Assembly (NCBI GenBank): GCA_964479125.1
Contig: CAYZJK010000029.1
Location: forward strand, 1 to 8,993
DNA length: 8,993 nucleotides
Direction of reading: 5' to 3'
From: CAYZJK01 sp964479125
GTDB taxonomy: Bacteria > Patescibacteriota > Saccharimonadia > Saccharimonadales > Saccharimonadaceae
A model generated the notes under the pieces. It worked only from the letters and a program-made list of their open reading frames with translations. It was not told the DNA's origin and did no database searches. Below are positions 1 through 6,070 of this stretch, piece by piece. Each line of letters starts with the position of its first letter. The first letter of the stretch is position 1. The position numbers and the translations under genes are program-made.

Positions 1-1
1 C

Positions 2-30
2 AAAAAATAGACCTCCGAAGAGATCTATTT
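2..30 (-). terminator. Rho-independent terminator of tRNA-Gln
   Basis: On the minus strand, an 11-bp stem (AAATAGATCTC paired with GAGGTCTATTT, one G-U pair) closes a TTCG tetraloop, the very stable C(UUCG)G type. It is followed by a T run to the window edge. It lies about 17 bases past the CCA end of the tRNA. Confidence 0.85.
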
Positions 31-46
31 CTAAACATAAGCTCTA

Positions 47-121
47 TGGCTGGGGTGGAGGGATTCGAACCCCCGCATGCGTGGACCAAAACCACGTGCC
101 TTACCGCTTGGCGACACCCCA
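47..121 (-). tRNA. tRNA-Gln (anticodon TTG)
   Basis: Read on the minus strand, this 75-base sequence folds as a cloverleaf. The acceptor stem is TGGGGTG/CACCCCA with discriminator G and a genome-encoded CCA. The anticodon stem CGTGG/CCACG encloses the loop TTTTGGT, so the anticodon is TTG (complement of plus positions 87-89), which decodes CAA and CAG as glutamine. The T arm carries GGTTCGAATCC. A promoter upstream and a UUCG hairpin terminator downstream make it a single-gene transcription unit. Identity is read from the anticodon. Confidence 0.96.
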
Positions 122-140
122 ATAGGGTAAACCTTAACTA

Positions 141-168
141 ATTGTAGCAAACTACAACAAGTTTTCAA
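141..168 (-). promoter_or_regulatory. Sigma70-type promoter for tRNA-Gln
   Basis: On the minus strand, TTGAAA (-35) is followed by a 16-bp spacer and TACAAT (-10). The predicted start is about 13 bases before the mature tRNA 5' end, a normal short leader. It lies back to back with the msrB promoter. Confidence 0.65.
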
Positions 169-209
169 CCTGTTAAGCAACTCTCAACCTTATACGAGCG
201 AAGTTAGCT

Positions 210-218
210 TGATATAAT
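210..218 (+). promoter_or_regulatory. Extended -10 promoter of msrB, likely leaderless
   Basis: TGATATAAT is an extended -10 (TGn plus a perfect TATAAT at 213-218). Six bases separate the hexamer from the ATG at 225, so the transcript should begin at or next to the start codon. There is no room for a Shine-Dalgarno sequence and none is present. The -35 region (190-195, TTATAC) is poor, as is common with extended -10 promoters. Confidence 0.7.
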
Positions 219-224
219 AGATAT

Positions 225-584
225 ATGAAGAAACTGACGGCGGAGGAGAAGCGAGTCATTATCGATAAAGGCACCGAAATTCCTTTTACTGGTGAATACC
301 TACACACCAATCAACCAGGTACATATGTCTGTAGGCAGTGCGAAGCACCGCTGTATCGCTCGGAAGATAAATTTGAAGCCCACTGCGGCTGGCCAAGCTT
401 TGATGACGAAATTGAGGGAGCGGTCAATAGATCGCTCGATGAGGATGGCATGCGGACTGAAATAACCTGCGCTAACTGCAGCGGACATCTAGGTCACCTA
501 TTTGAAGGTGAGAGGTATACCAATAAAAACGTCCGTCACTGCGTCAATTCCATCTCAGTGAGGTTCATACCAAAGGAGGATTAA
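225..584 (+). CDS. msrB: Peptide-methionine (R)-S-oxide reductase MsrB
   Basis: MsrB reduces the R epimer of methionine sulfoxide in proteins, using thioredoxin-type electrons in the cytoplasm. The 119 residues span a whole single SelR/MsrB domain. Four zinc-site cysteines are present as C36-x-x-C39 and C82-x-x-C85. The block CGWPSF holds C54, the position used as resolving Cys in this family. RHCVNS holds the catalytic C106, with SVRF following as in typical members. Nothing is missing relative to the family. The stop TAA overlaps the ATG of msrA by one base, so the two are probably translationally coupled in one operon. The ATG lies six bases after a TATAAT box, which points to a leaderless mRNA. 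The family assignment is secure; the leaderless start is inference. Confidence 0.96.
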   Translation: MKKLTAEEKRVIIDKGTEIPFTGEYLHTNQPGTYVCRQCEAPLYRSEDKFEAHCGWPSFDDEIEGAVNRSLDEDGMRTEITCANCSGHLGHLFEGERYTNKNVRHCVNSISVRFIPKED

Positions 585-1066
585 TGATCAAGAAGTCTTA
601 CTTAGGTGGTGGTTGCTTCTGGGGTATGCAAGACCTCTTTAGAGAGCAACCAGGTGTCGTCGACACAAAAGTTGGCTACTCCGGCGGTAAACACCCTAAT
701 CCAACCTACGAAAGTCATACAGGTCACGCTGAAACACTGGAGGTCAGCTATGACACCGACCAAACCTCATTCGAAGAGATTCTAGATTTCTTTTTCAGAA
801 TCCATAACCCAACCACACTAAACCAGCAAGGTAATGATATCGGAACGTCATATAGATCTGCCATCTTCTATCAAGACGAACAAGAAAAAGAACTAGCCAG
901 TAAATTTATCGACAGAGTAAACCTGTCAGGCAAGTGGGACAACCCAGTCGTCACTAGTCTTGAGCCATTTGAAAAGTTCTTCCTAGCAGAAGACTATCAC
1001 CAGGATTACTTAGTTAAAAACCCAGGCGGCTACACATGTCACTTTGTACGCTTTGATAGCTATTAA
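584..1066 (+). CDS. msrA: Peptide-methionine (S)-S-oxide reductase MsrA
   Basis: MsrA reduces the S epimer of methionine sulfoxide and so complements MsrB. The 160-residue protein has the family hallmark GGGCFWG with catalytic C11, then GYSGG (31-35), HPNPTYE, the TGHAE block, HNPTTLNQQGNDIGTSYRS (about 74-92) and YHQDYLVKNPGGY (138-150). The only other cysteine is C152 near the C-terminus, which is the likely resolving Cys. Length is normal for the compact bacterial form. The ATG overlaps the msrB stop (TAATG), and AAAGGAGGA just upstream, inside the msrB end, is a strong Shine-Dalgarno. No hairpin terminator is visible after the stop, and the promoter of the next gene begins nine bases later, so some readthrough into it is possible. 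Confidence 0.97.
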   Translation: MIKKSYLGGGCFWGMQDLFREQPGVVDTKVGYSGGKHPNPTYESHTGHAETLEVSYDTDQTSFEEILDFFFRIHNPTTLNQQGNDIGTSYRSAIFYQDEQEKELASKFIDRVNLSGKWDNPVVTSLEPFEKFFLAEDYHQDYLVKNPGGYTCHFVRFDSY

Positions 1067-1074
1067 CCATCCTG

Positions 1075-1103
1075 TTGACGTATTGATAAAATAATGTTTT
1101 AAT
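1075..1103 (+). promoter_or_regulatory. Sigma70-type promoter of the small basic protein gene
   Basis: TTGACG (1075-1080), a 17-bp spacer and TTTAAT (1098-1103) each match consensus at five of six positions. The predicted start near 1110 leaves a leader of about 30 bases containing the ribosome binding site AGAAGGGAAG (1125-1134). Confidence 0.65.
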
Positions 1104-1138
1104 ATATTTGTCCTATCTATCTAGAGAAGGGAAGTACG

Positions 1139-1420
1139 TTGCGCCGCAACATTAAAGCAGAGAAGCGCAAGCAGCAGCGAATCGCCTACAAGGAGGCTCG
1201 CGACAACTGCGTGCGACTGCCCCATGGAGGACGCGTCAATCGCGCTCGCTACGTTCAGGGTGAATTAAACTACCGTAAGATCGTTTGTCGCAGCATCAAC
1301 CGTCGCGATCGCCGCAAGGCGAACATGCAACTTCGCGAAGCTAAGTTTAATCACAATGTCGATGTTATTGGTCGTCCGTTCGTCAATCTTATCGACGCCT
1401 CGCGCTACATCACTAGCTAA
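1139..1420 (+). CDS. Small Arg-rich basic protein of unknown function
   Basis: This 93-residue protein is not one I recognise. It is strongly basic: I count 18 arginines plus many lysines, concentrated in the first 70 residues (for example NRRDRRKAN at about 54-62). The last 25 residues are less charged. There is no signal peptide or membrane segment, and no zinc-binding cysteine pattern (only two Cys). The charge suggests nucleic-acid or ribosome binding, which is inference only. The start is TTG, chosen because a purine-rich AGAAGGGAAG lies just upstream and the first in-frame ATG is about 60 codons in. It has its own promoter and a strong terminator, so it is a single-gene unit. Codon use differs from its neighbours: arginine is mostly CGC and leucine is never CTA, which may mark a highly expressed gene. 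Confidence 0.75.
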   Translation: MRRNIKAEKRKQQRIAYKEARDNCVRLPHGGRVNRARYVQGELNYRKIVCRSINRRDRRKANMQLREAKFNHNVDVIGRPFVNLIDASRYITS

Positions 1421-1430
1421 ACCAGGATAA

Positions 1431-1454
1431 ACCCGCACTTTAATCAGTGCGGGT
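1431..1454. terminator. Hairpin terminator between convergent genes
   Basis: A perfect 9-bp stem (ACCCGCACT with AGTGCGGGT) and a 6-base loop sit 10 bases after the stop of the small basic protein, followed by CTTTAATTTAT. On the minus strand it is followed by TTTATCC, so it may also end the pilin transcript. Confidence 0.85.
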
Positions 1455-1479
1455 CTTTAATTTATATTCCTAAACTTAC

Positions 1480-2112
1480 TTAATCAAGGTGCACAACGCA
1501 GACGGTCGACTCTTCACCACCCGCGAACTGCTCGGTATCAGCGCCATTTAAATCACAAGTTGCATCTCTGGATAAGAACCACACAAGTGAATAACCTGGT
1601 TTATACAAGCCACCACCAGCTACCTCATCGCGCATATTATTAATCACAGCTAAGGTATTATGATTCATAACTCCACCCGTATGGTGACTACCTCGCCAAG
1701 TAGGCGTCTGCGGATAGTCTGGTTGAGTACCATAGACGGACAGCGCCTCGTCAACACTATCTACTTTCCAAAAGGTAGATCCCATATATGTACCAGTGCC
1801 GTTAAGTAGGTGATCGTAAATATTCCAACATATCTGCATGCCGTTATATTCCGGCCAACCCTCGCCAAGACAAGCTCCACCCATGTTAGTCCAAACTTCA
1901 GGCAACTCCGGGTAGGAGCCGTGATCAACCTTATGCATCTCAAGTAGAGTCAATACTTGTCGAGCTGCATTATTCCGAGAAGAGTCGAGCGCTCGAGCTT
2001 GAATGCCGTTATATACAACTATAGAGATAGCTGCCAAGATACCGGTTACTACCAGTACGATTAATAATTCAACAATTGTAAAGCCAGATTGTTTAGTTAT
2101 TTTTAAACTCAC
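1480..2112 (-). CDS. Type IV pilin-like protein with class III signal
   Basis: This 210-residue protein begins with a type IV prepilin leader. A short basic leader ends in G10, and the mature part begins FTIVE, with the conserved Glu at mature position 5 (E15), followed by a hydrophobic helix to about residue 33. Prepilin peptidase would cut between G10 and F11. After the helix comes a soluble domain with four cysteines (C81, C95, C186, C205), which could form two disulfides; the C186-C205 pair resembles the C-terminal disulfide loop of many pilins. It could be a major pilin, a minor pilin or a pseudopilin. No pilus assembly genes lie in the window. The start is GTG: an upstream ATG is out of frame and soon hits a stop. 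A good promoter ends seven bases before the GTG and no Shine-Dalgarno is present, so the mRNA looks leaderless. Confidence 0.88.
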   Translation of the reverse strand: MSLKITKQSGFTIVELLIVLVVTGILAAISIVVYNGIQARALDSSRNNAARQVLTLLEMHKVDHGSYPELPEVWTNMGGACLGEGWPEYNGMQICWNIYDHLLNGTGTYMGSTFWKVDSVDEALSVYGTQPDYPQTPTWRGSHHTGGVMNHNTLAVINNMRDEVAGGGLYKPGYSLVWFLSRDATCDLNGADTEQFAGGEESTVCVVHLD

Positions 2113-2119
2113 TGGCCAT

Positions 2120-2148
2120 ATTATGAGTAAGCATAAGAATCAAGTCAA
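2120..2148 (-). promoter_or_regulatory. Promoter of the pilin gene, likely leaderless
   Basis: On the minus strand, TTGACT (-35) is followed by a 17-bp spacer and CATAAT (-10); each hexamer matches consensus at five of six. Only seven bases separate the -10 from the GTG start, so transcription should begin at or one base before the start codon. Confidence 0.7.
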
Positions 2149-2190
2149 GCACTGGTTTTCAGGACTCAACCGACTAAGCTAAGCCTTAAA

Positions 2191-2219
2191 TTGCTTTAAA
2201 TTAACTCACACCGTATAAT
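2191..2219 (+). promoter_or_regulatory. Promoter of the phosphorylase gene
   Basis: A perfect TATAAT (2214-2219) is preceded, with 17-bp spacing, by TTGCTT, a weak -35. The predicted leader is about 40 bases and holds a 10-base palindrome, CTATTAATAG (2242-2251). The Shine-Dalgarno is poor, with only AGGTG about 11 bases before the ATG. Confidence 0.55.
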
Positions 2220-2265
2220 AACCGTAAGAATTATTAAGTAACTATTAATAGGTGTGGGAAATTAA

Positions 2266-4023
2266 ATGAGTCATAGTTATTACGACGAAATAAACAAACA
2301 TTACGAACCGACAGACATAGAAGACGTATCAGAGTTCTACAAGCTGATTGAAAGAAAGTCTCTAACAAAGCAGCTATCAGCTGAGCGACCATATGTTTAC
2401 TGGACTATGGAAGTATACGACCAAGAAAATGGCATTAAAGGTGGCGGTGGACTAGGTGTTCTAGCCGCTGACACAAGGCGAGTTGCTGAGCAACTAGACG
2501 TACCATTTGTCATGGTGACTCCTTTCTTTGGTGAAGAAACACACCAAGCTGTTAACGGATTTAGGCAAGAAGAATATCACACTAAGGTCTCTCCACAAGA
2601 CTTTGGCTACACATACCTAGATAACGTTCAGATTAAGTTTAAGGACGCTAGCGATGCTTCTCTATACATCTACGAAAAGCAGCTAGGCTCAACTCGATTC
2701 ATCACCATGACCGAACCAAACTTTGGTGAACTATACGCTGGTGGCGGCAGTAGCGACCATCGCCTATACCAACAAACCGCTCTAGGTTTTGGTGGCTACC
2801 AGGCACTAAAGAAGGTTGGTATTAAGCCAGCGATTATTCAGCTAAACGAAACTGCAACTATCTTTGCGGCGCTAGCTCGACTAGACGAACTATGCAGCAA
2901 CGGCATGAACCTATATGAAGCCATCGTATACGTCCGTAAGCATACTCTATACACTAACCACACTCTTATTCAGGCTGCCGAAAGTGCCTTCTCATACGAC
3001 CAGTTCGAACGATTCGTCTTCCCGAACATCAAGAGCAAGACTCTACGCGGCTGGTTAATACGACAGTTCGACAACGGTATTGTTAAGCCAAGTTCGCTTG
3101 CAGTTGAGCTAGCCGAAGCTAAGAACGGCGTAAGCCGACTTCACGCCAAGGTGGCTGACTTCCGTGACCGAGATGGCGACAAGGTTAAATTCCACGCTGT
3201 TACTAACGGCATCGACATGAAGACCTGGGTATCTGCTTCTATTATGAAGTTCTATGAAGATGAAGGAATCCTAGATAAGTTCGGTCTAACCAGCGAAGAC
3301 TACAAAGAAAAGATTGACAGTGTCGACCCAGCTCGAATCCGAGAACTAAAGAAGGAAGGTCGACGTGAACTTCTACATGTACTTTCAAAGCGCAAGAACC
3401 AGTACGGCGAGCCGGTTGTTATTGCTGAAGACGCATTCATCTTCGATTTCAAGCGCCGATTCATTAGCTACAAGCGACCTGGCATGGTATTTGAAGACCT
3501 AGACCGCCTGCGCTCAATCCTAGAGAAGAACAATGCTCATTACATCTTAACCGGTAAAACTCACCAGGTAGACTTCGCAATGAAGGATCACCTAGAGGAT
3601 ATCCTACATCGAGTCGATCAAGATGAAGTACTTCGTGAGCGAGTTCACTACCTACAAGACTACGACGAAGAACTAGGTCGAGCCTTATCGGTTGGTGCTG
3701 ATGCAGCCATTAACGTGCCGATCGTTGGACTAGAAGCTTGTGGTACGTCTTGGGAGAAGGACATTGCTAACCTTAAGATCTTAATCTCAACCGCTGACGG
3801 TGGCGTAGCTGACGTTATGCCAGTAGTCTGTCTAGAGGTTACAGGTAAGACTCATGACGACGAGCGAGAGTCTCTCTACCGCCAGATGGAAAAAGCTATC
3901 TACATCAACAGTAGCGATGAGTATCTATCGCACACTGTTAAAAGACAGCTTAAAGCATACCTACCAACCATCTCCGGCGTACGTATGATGAAGGACTACC
4001 TAAGGTTCCTATTCGATAACTAA
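2266..4023 (+). CDS. glgP: GT35 alpha-glucan (glycogen) phosphorylase, short divergent form
   Basis: GT35 phosphorylases release glucose-1-phosphate from glycogen or maltodextrin using pyridoxal phosphate. Family landmarks appear in order: GGGGLGVLAAD (59-69), LNE (193-195), TNHT (230-233), NGVSRLHAKV (287-296), VTNGID (312-317), the phosphate-site block with RRF and YKR (about 397-404), TGKTHQVD (429-436, family AGKAHPAD) and EACGTSWEK (490-498). The last aligns with EASGTSGMK, so K498 is the predicted PLP lysine. RMMKDY near the end matches the usual C-terminal RM-x-x-x-Y. Two oddities stand out. At 585 residues it is much shorter than the roughly 800-residue classical enzymes. The N-x-x-H active-site motif reads N-E-T-A, so its His is gone. 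Leucine is mostly CTA (36 of 51 by my count). Fold and PLP site are fairly certain; the exact substrate is not. Confidence 0.87.
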   Translation: MSHSYYDEINKHYEPTDIEDVSEFYKLIERKSLTKQLSAERPYVYWTMEVYDQENGIKGGGGLGVLAADTRRVAEQLDVPFVMVTPFFGEETHQAVNGFRQEEYHTKVSPQDFGYTYLDNVQIKFKDASDASLYIYEKQLGSTRFITMTEPNFGELYAGGGSSDHRLYQQTALGFGGYQALKKVGIKPAIIQLNETATIFAALARLDELCSNGMNLYEAIVYVRKHTLYTNHTLIQAAESAFSYDQFERFVFPNIKSKTLRGWLIRQFDNGIVKPSSLAVELAEAKNGVSRLHAKVADFRDRDGDKVKFHAVTNGIDMKTWVSASIMKFYEDEGILDKFGLTSEDYKEKIDSVDPARIRELKKEGRRELLHVLSKRKNQYGEPVVIAEDAFIFDFKRRFISYKRPGMVFEDLDRLRSILEKNNAHYILTGKTHQVDFAMKDHLEDILHRVDQDEVLRERVHYLQDYDEELGRALSVGADAAINVPIVGLEACGTSWEKDIANLKILISTADGGVADVMPVVCLEVTGKTHDDERESLYRQMEKAIYINSSDEYLSHTVKRQLKAYLPTISGVRMMKDYLRFLFDN

Positions 4024-4044
4024 ATCGAACATAAAGACAAAGAA

Positions 4045-4075
4045 AATAACCCTACAGAATTTCTGTAGGGTTATT
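4045..4075. terminator. Terminator after the phosphorylase gene
   Basis: A perfect 13-bp stem (4045-4057 with 4063-4075) with a 5-base loop starts about 20 bases after the phosphorylase stop. Its arms begin and end in A/T runs (AATAACCC, GGGTTATT), so it could act in both directions. Confidence 0.8.
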
Positions 4076-4091
4076 GTCACGCTCCTCCATC

Positions 4092-4364
4092 CTAATTCAT
4101 CGGTATCGTTGAATCCATCAGCTCAGTAAAGCTGGCTTCAAAGTTATTATCCTGACCAGCTTGCTCACAAGCTACCTCGGTTTAAAACCTACCACCACTC
4201 AAGTATGAAACCACCGACAAGCGAGTGAACTACTCCTAGTCATCAACCCTGGACTCGCTATTAGATTCAATTTCATTGATACGCAGTACTTCTGTCATGG
4301 TGAAAGCAGACTGCTCCACAGCCTCATCCTGAACTGAATCAACTTTAGCACGTACAATCTCCAT
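4092..4364 (-). pseudogene. Possible decayed small gene, or intact 42-codon ORF
   Basis: No confident gene lies between 4024 and 4519, but one minus-strand frame looks coding. From ATG 4364 it reads 42 residues beginning MEIVRAKVDSVQDEAVEQSA and rich in Glu/Asp, ending at TAG (4236-4238). A purine-rich AAAGGGTGGG lies about nine bases upstream. The same frame then has a second TAG and a TAA (4182-4184), and opens again for 29 codons (for example CEQAGQDNNFEASF) up to a final TAG at 4092-4094. Either the first part is a real small protein, or the whole frame is the remnant of one gene of about 90 codons that has picked up stops. I do not recognise either part. The rest of this interval holds the two flanking terminators and nothing else I can see. 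Confidence 0.3.
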
Positions 4365-4474
4365 GACGTTACCCACCCTTTCATCTACTAAAATTTCCAA
4401 TCGGAAACCAGAGGTGGTTAGAACGTTTTGAGACTAGTGCTATATCACCACTCAACGCCAACACTAAATCATTA

Positions 4475-4506
4475 CAAAAAAATCCCCACAGCTTATGGCT
4501 GTGGGG
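4475..4506 (-). terminator. Terminator of the lipoprotein gene
   Basis: On the minus strand, CCCCACAGC and GCTGTGGGG form a perfect 9-bp stem with a 5-base loop, followed by ATTTTTTT. It begins 14 bases after the lipoprotein stop and is a textbook intrinsic terminator. Confidence 0.92.
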
Positions 4507-4519
4507 TCAGGGGGGGTGG

Positions 4520-5167
4520 TTAGTAGAGAACCTCACCATGGACACCCATAGTGTTCTCAATTCTATCCATATCTTCAGGCTGATTTTTCTGGAACCATGC
4601 CTTGCCTTCCTCAGTCTGAGCCCAGAGACTCCAAGAGTTGGACGTAATAACCTCATAGGGTCCGGGTTGACACTGAAGACCGGTAAAGTAAAGCGTCGGA
4701 TCCTTAAGGTAGGCAGCTAGAGATAGGTTATGAACATACTTGTCTTCGAGGTATGTATGAATCACAGCCCAATGCCTATCTTCATATGCTGAACAGAAAT
4801 TCTTGAAGATAAGTGCACCATTAGGCTCAGACTCTACCTGCTTCACCTGACCTGTCATTACGAAAGTAGAGCAAGCATCGCCCAGCTCGGCCACAACCTC
4901 AGCGAAAGCAGCTGAATCAATACTGGTGCGATTATTAGCCGCCAAGACATCATTCTGCCAGATATACGCATCAGCCTCAATTAACTGATCGACTGTCGGA
5001 CACTCATCGTCCGCTACCTTGATACCATGATCGTGCAGCGGTACATAATCCTCTCTGATAGGAAATTCGTGCTGCCCGGAGCTACAAGCCGCGACAGACA
5101 GTCCCACAAACAAAACAGTCATAGCAGAAGCGATCGACTTTTTGACCTGACTGGAAAGTGCAAACAT
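4520..5167 (-). CDS. Predicted lipoprotein of unknown function
   Basis: The 215-residue protein has a lipoprotein signal: a basic start (K9, K10), a hydrophobic stretch (about 12-24) and the lipobox V25-A26-A27-C28. It should therefore be lipidated at C28 and anchored outside the cytoplasmic membrane. The mature part has four more cysteines (C56, C99, C125, C166), enough for two disulfides. It is rich in aromatic residues near the end, with SNSWSLWAQTEEGKAWF at about 176-192. I recognise no family. The ATG is supported by GGAAGGA five bases upstream. Transcription starts from one of the best promoters in the window and ends at its own terminator, so it is a single-gene unit, placed just downstream of two orphan genes on the same strand that are built the same way. 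Confidence 0.85.
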   Translation of the reverse strand: MFALSSQVKKSIASAMTVLFVGLSVAACSSGQHEFPIREDYVPLHDHGIKVADDECPTVDQLIEADAYIWQNDVLAANNRTSIDSAAFAEVVAELGDACSTFVMTGQVKQVESEPNGALIFKNFCSAYEDRHWAVIHTYLEDKYVHNLSLAAYLKDPTLYFTGLQCQPGPYEVITSNSWSLWAQTEEGKAWFQKNQPEDMDRIENTMGVHGEVLY

Positions 5168-5207
5168 GACAATCCTTCCCGTAGTAGTGTTGGGTCATGT
5201 TAGCGAA

Positions 5208-5236
5208 ACTATAACCTAAAATAAAACAATTGTCAA
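5208..5236 (-). promoter_or_regulatory. Strong sigma70-type promoter of the lipoprotein gene
   Basis: On the minus strand, a perfect TTGACA (-35) is followed by a 17-bp spacer and TATAGT (-10, five of six). The predicted leader is about 35 bases and ends in the GGAAGGA ribosome binding site. Confidence 0.85.
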
Positions 5237-5253
5237 CTACGTAGCAATGTTAA

Positions 5254-5276
5254 ACCCCACACTGGATGTGTGGGGT
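5254..5276 (-). terminator. Terminator of the first VAIVG-family gene
   Basis: On the minus strand, a 9-bp stem ending in GTGTGGGGT with a 5-base loop is followed by TTAACA. The hairpin differs from the one at 6033-6055 by a single loop base. Confidence 0.75.
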
Positions 5277-5285
5277 GTGGGTTGA

Positions 5286-5957
5286 TCAGCCGACAATAGC
5301 CACTTTCTTAGCAGTACTTGCCATAAAAGATCGCCAGCAATCTGACTTATAAACCATACTCTCATAAACCTCACGAGAAAGGTAAAGAACTGGCAGCTCT
5401 TCAGTTGAGAGCAGGGAAACCTCATCCCAGTCTAGAGGCGTAGTGGTAGTTTCACCAAGTGCGAAGTCGTAACATGCAACATCTGATCCAACTACACTAG
5501 CGGCACTCATAGCTAGCTGTCTGGCAGCTACCAGGTCCATAGACCCAGCTAAGCTGAAGTAACGGTCGAAGAGGGAGTAGAACTTAAGGCATTCTCTCAT
5601 ACTCGGCATACTCCAAGAGCCAGTAGGTGAGATAGCTAGCCTTAGCATCCAGTCAAACTCGTCTGTCACCCAAATCTCTGGCATATCTAGCGCATAACTA
5701 TCAAGCAAACGCCGATACTCAGCCTTATCAAGGCACCACTTTCCAGATTCAAACCTTTCAAGTTTCTGATAGATAGAAGTGCTTATCCTGATTGCCACTT
5801 TAGTGACCTCAAGCGTAGCGTCCCAGAAGCGAGTATGAAACTCGGTGTCAGCCATCAGGCTATTTGTATAGCTATCAACGTCATGCTCTCGTATCAGTAC
5901 GCGGCCAAGCGCCGGTCCATTAGGAGTGTCGTAGATAGTCTGCTCGGTCTCCATCAT
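5286..5957 (-). CDS. Orphan protein A, paralogue of the 6071-6658 product
   Basis: This 223-residue protein has no signal peptide or membrane segment and is probably cytoplasmic. I do not recognise the family, but it is related to the next gene upstream. Residues 189-223 (P-V-L-Y-L-S-R, W208, F211-M212, ending VAIVG) align with residues 161-194 of that protein (P-W-L-F-I-E-R, W179, F182-M183, VAIVG). A weaker match covers about 103-165 (W, TG, SM, aromatics, GS). No catalytic motif stands out. AAGGAG lies two bases before the first ATG (5957) and five before the second (5954), so translation may really begin at the second. The stop is TGA, at the point where the paralogue has one more residue and TAG, so TGA is a true stop. 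It has its own promoter and terminator. Confidence 0.82.
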   Translation of the reverse strand: MMETEQTIYDTPNGPALGRVLIREHDVDSYTNSLMADTEFHTRFWDATLEVTKVAIRISTSIYQKLERFESGKWCLDKAEYRRLLDSYALDMPEIWVTDEFDWMLRLAISPTGSWSMPSMRECLKFYSLFDRYFSLAGSMDLVAARQLAMSAASVVGSDVACYDFALGETTTTPLDWDEVSLLSTEELPVLYLSREVYESMVYKSDCWRSFMASTAKKVAIVG

Positions 5958-5991
5958 AACTCCTTAGATAGTAGGGCTAGAGACTAAACAT

Positions 5992-6019
5992 ATTCTATAA
6001 CAATTAATAAATAATACAA
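5992..6019 (-). promoter_or_regulatory. Putative promoter of orphan gene A
   Basis: On the minus strand, TTGTAT (-35, three of six) is followed by a 16-bp spacer and TAGAAT (-10, five of six), in an AT-rich stretch between the terminator of gene B and gene A. The predicted leader is about 30 bases and contains AAGGAG. Confidence 0.45.
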
Positions 6020-6027
6020 ATCTGAAC

Positions 6028-6055
6028 TAAAAACCCCACACTGGCTGTGTGGGGT
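6028..6055 (-). terminator. Terminator of the second VAIVG-family gene
   Basis: On the minus strand, a perfect 9-bp stem with a 5-base loop (stem 6033-6041 with 6047-6055) is followed by TTTTAGTT. It begins 15 bases after the stop of gene B. The stem is identical to that of the terminator of gene A. Confidence 0.85.
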
Positions 6056-6070
6056 GGTGCGGAGTAGAAT

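Noticed and set aside
2242..2251. Palindrome CTATTAATAG in the phosphorylase leader as an operator
   Set aside because: It is ten bases of A/T-rich sequence in an A/T-rich leader, with no second copy near other genes, so chance is a sufficient explanation.
4501..4520. G-rich run as a G-quadruplex
   Set aside because: Only a GGGG and a single long G run are present, too few separate tracts for a canonical quadruplex, and the first belongs to the terminator stem.
5253..5288. TGA at the end of protein A read as glycine, as in Gracilibacteria and SR1
   Set aside because: The paralogue ends at the same VAIVG position with one extra residue and TAG, and reading through TGA would run straight into the terminator hairpin. 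No other gene in the window has an in-frame TGA.
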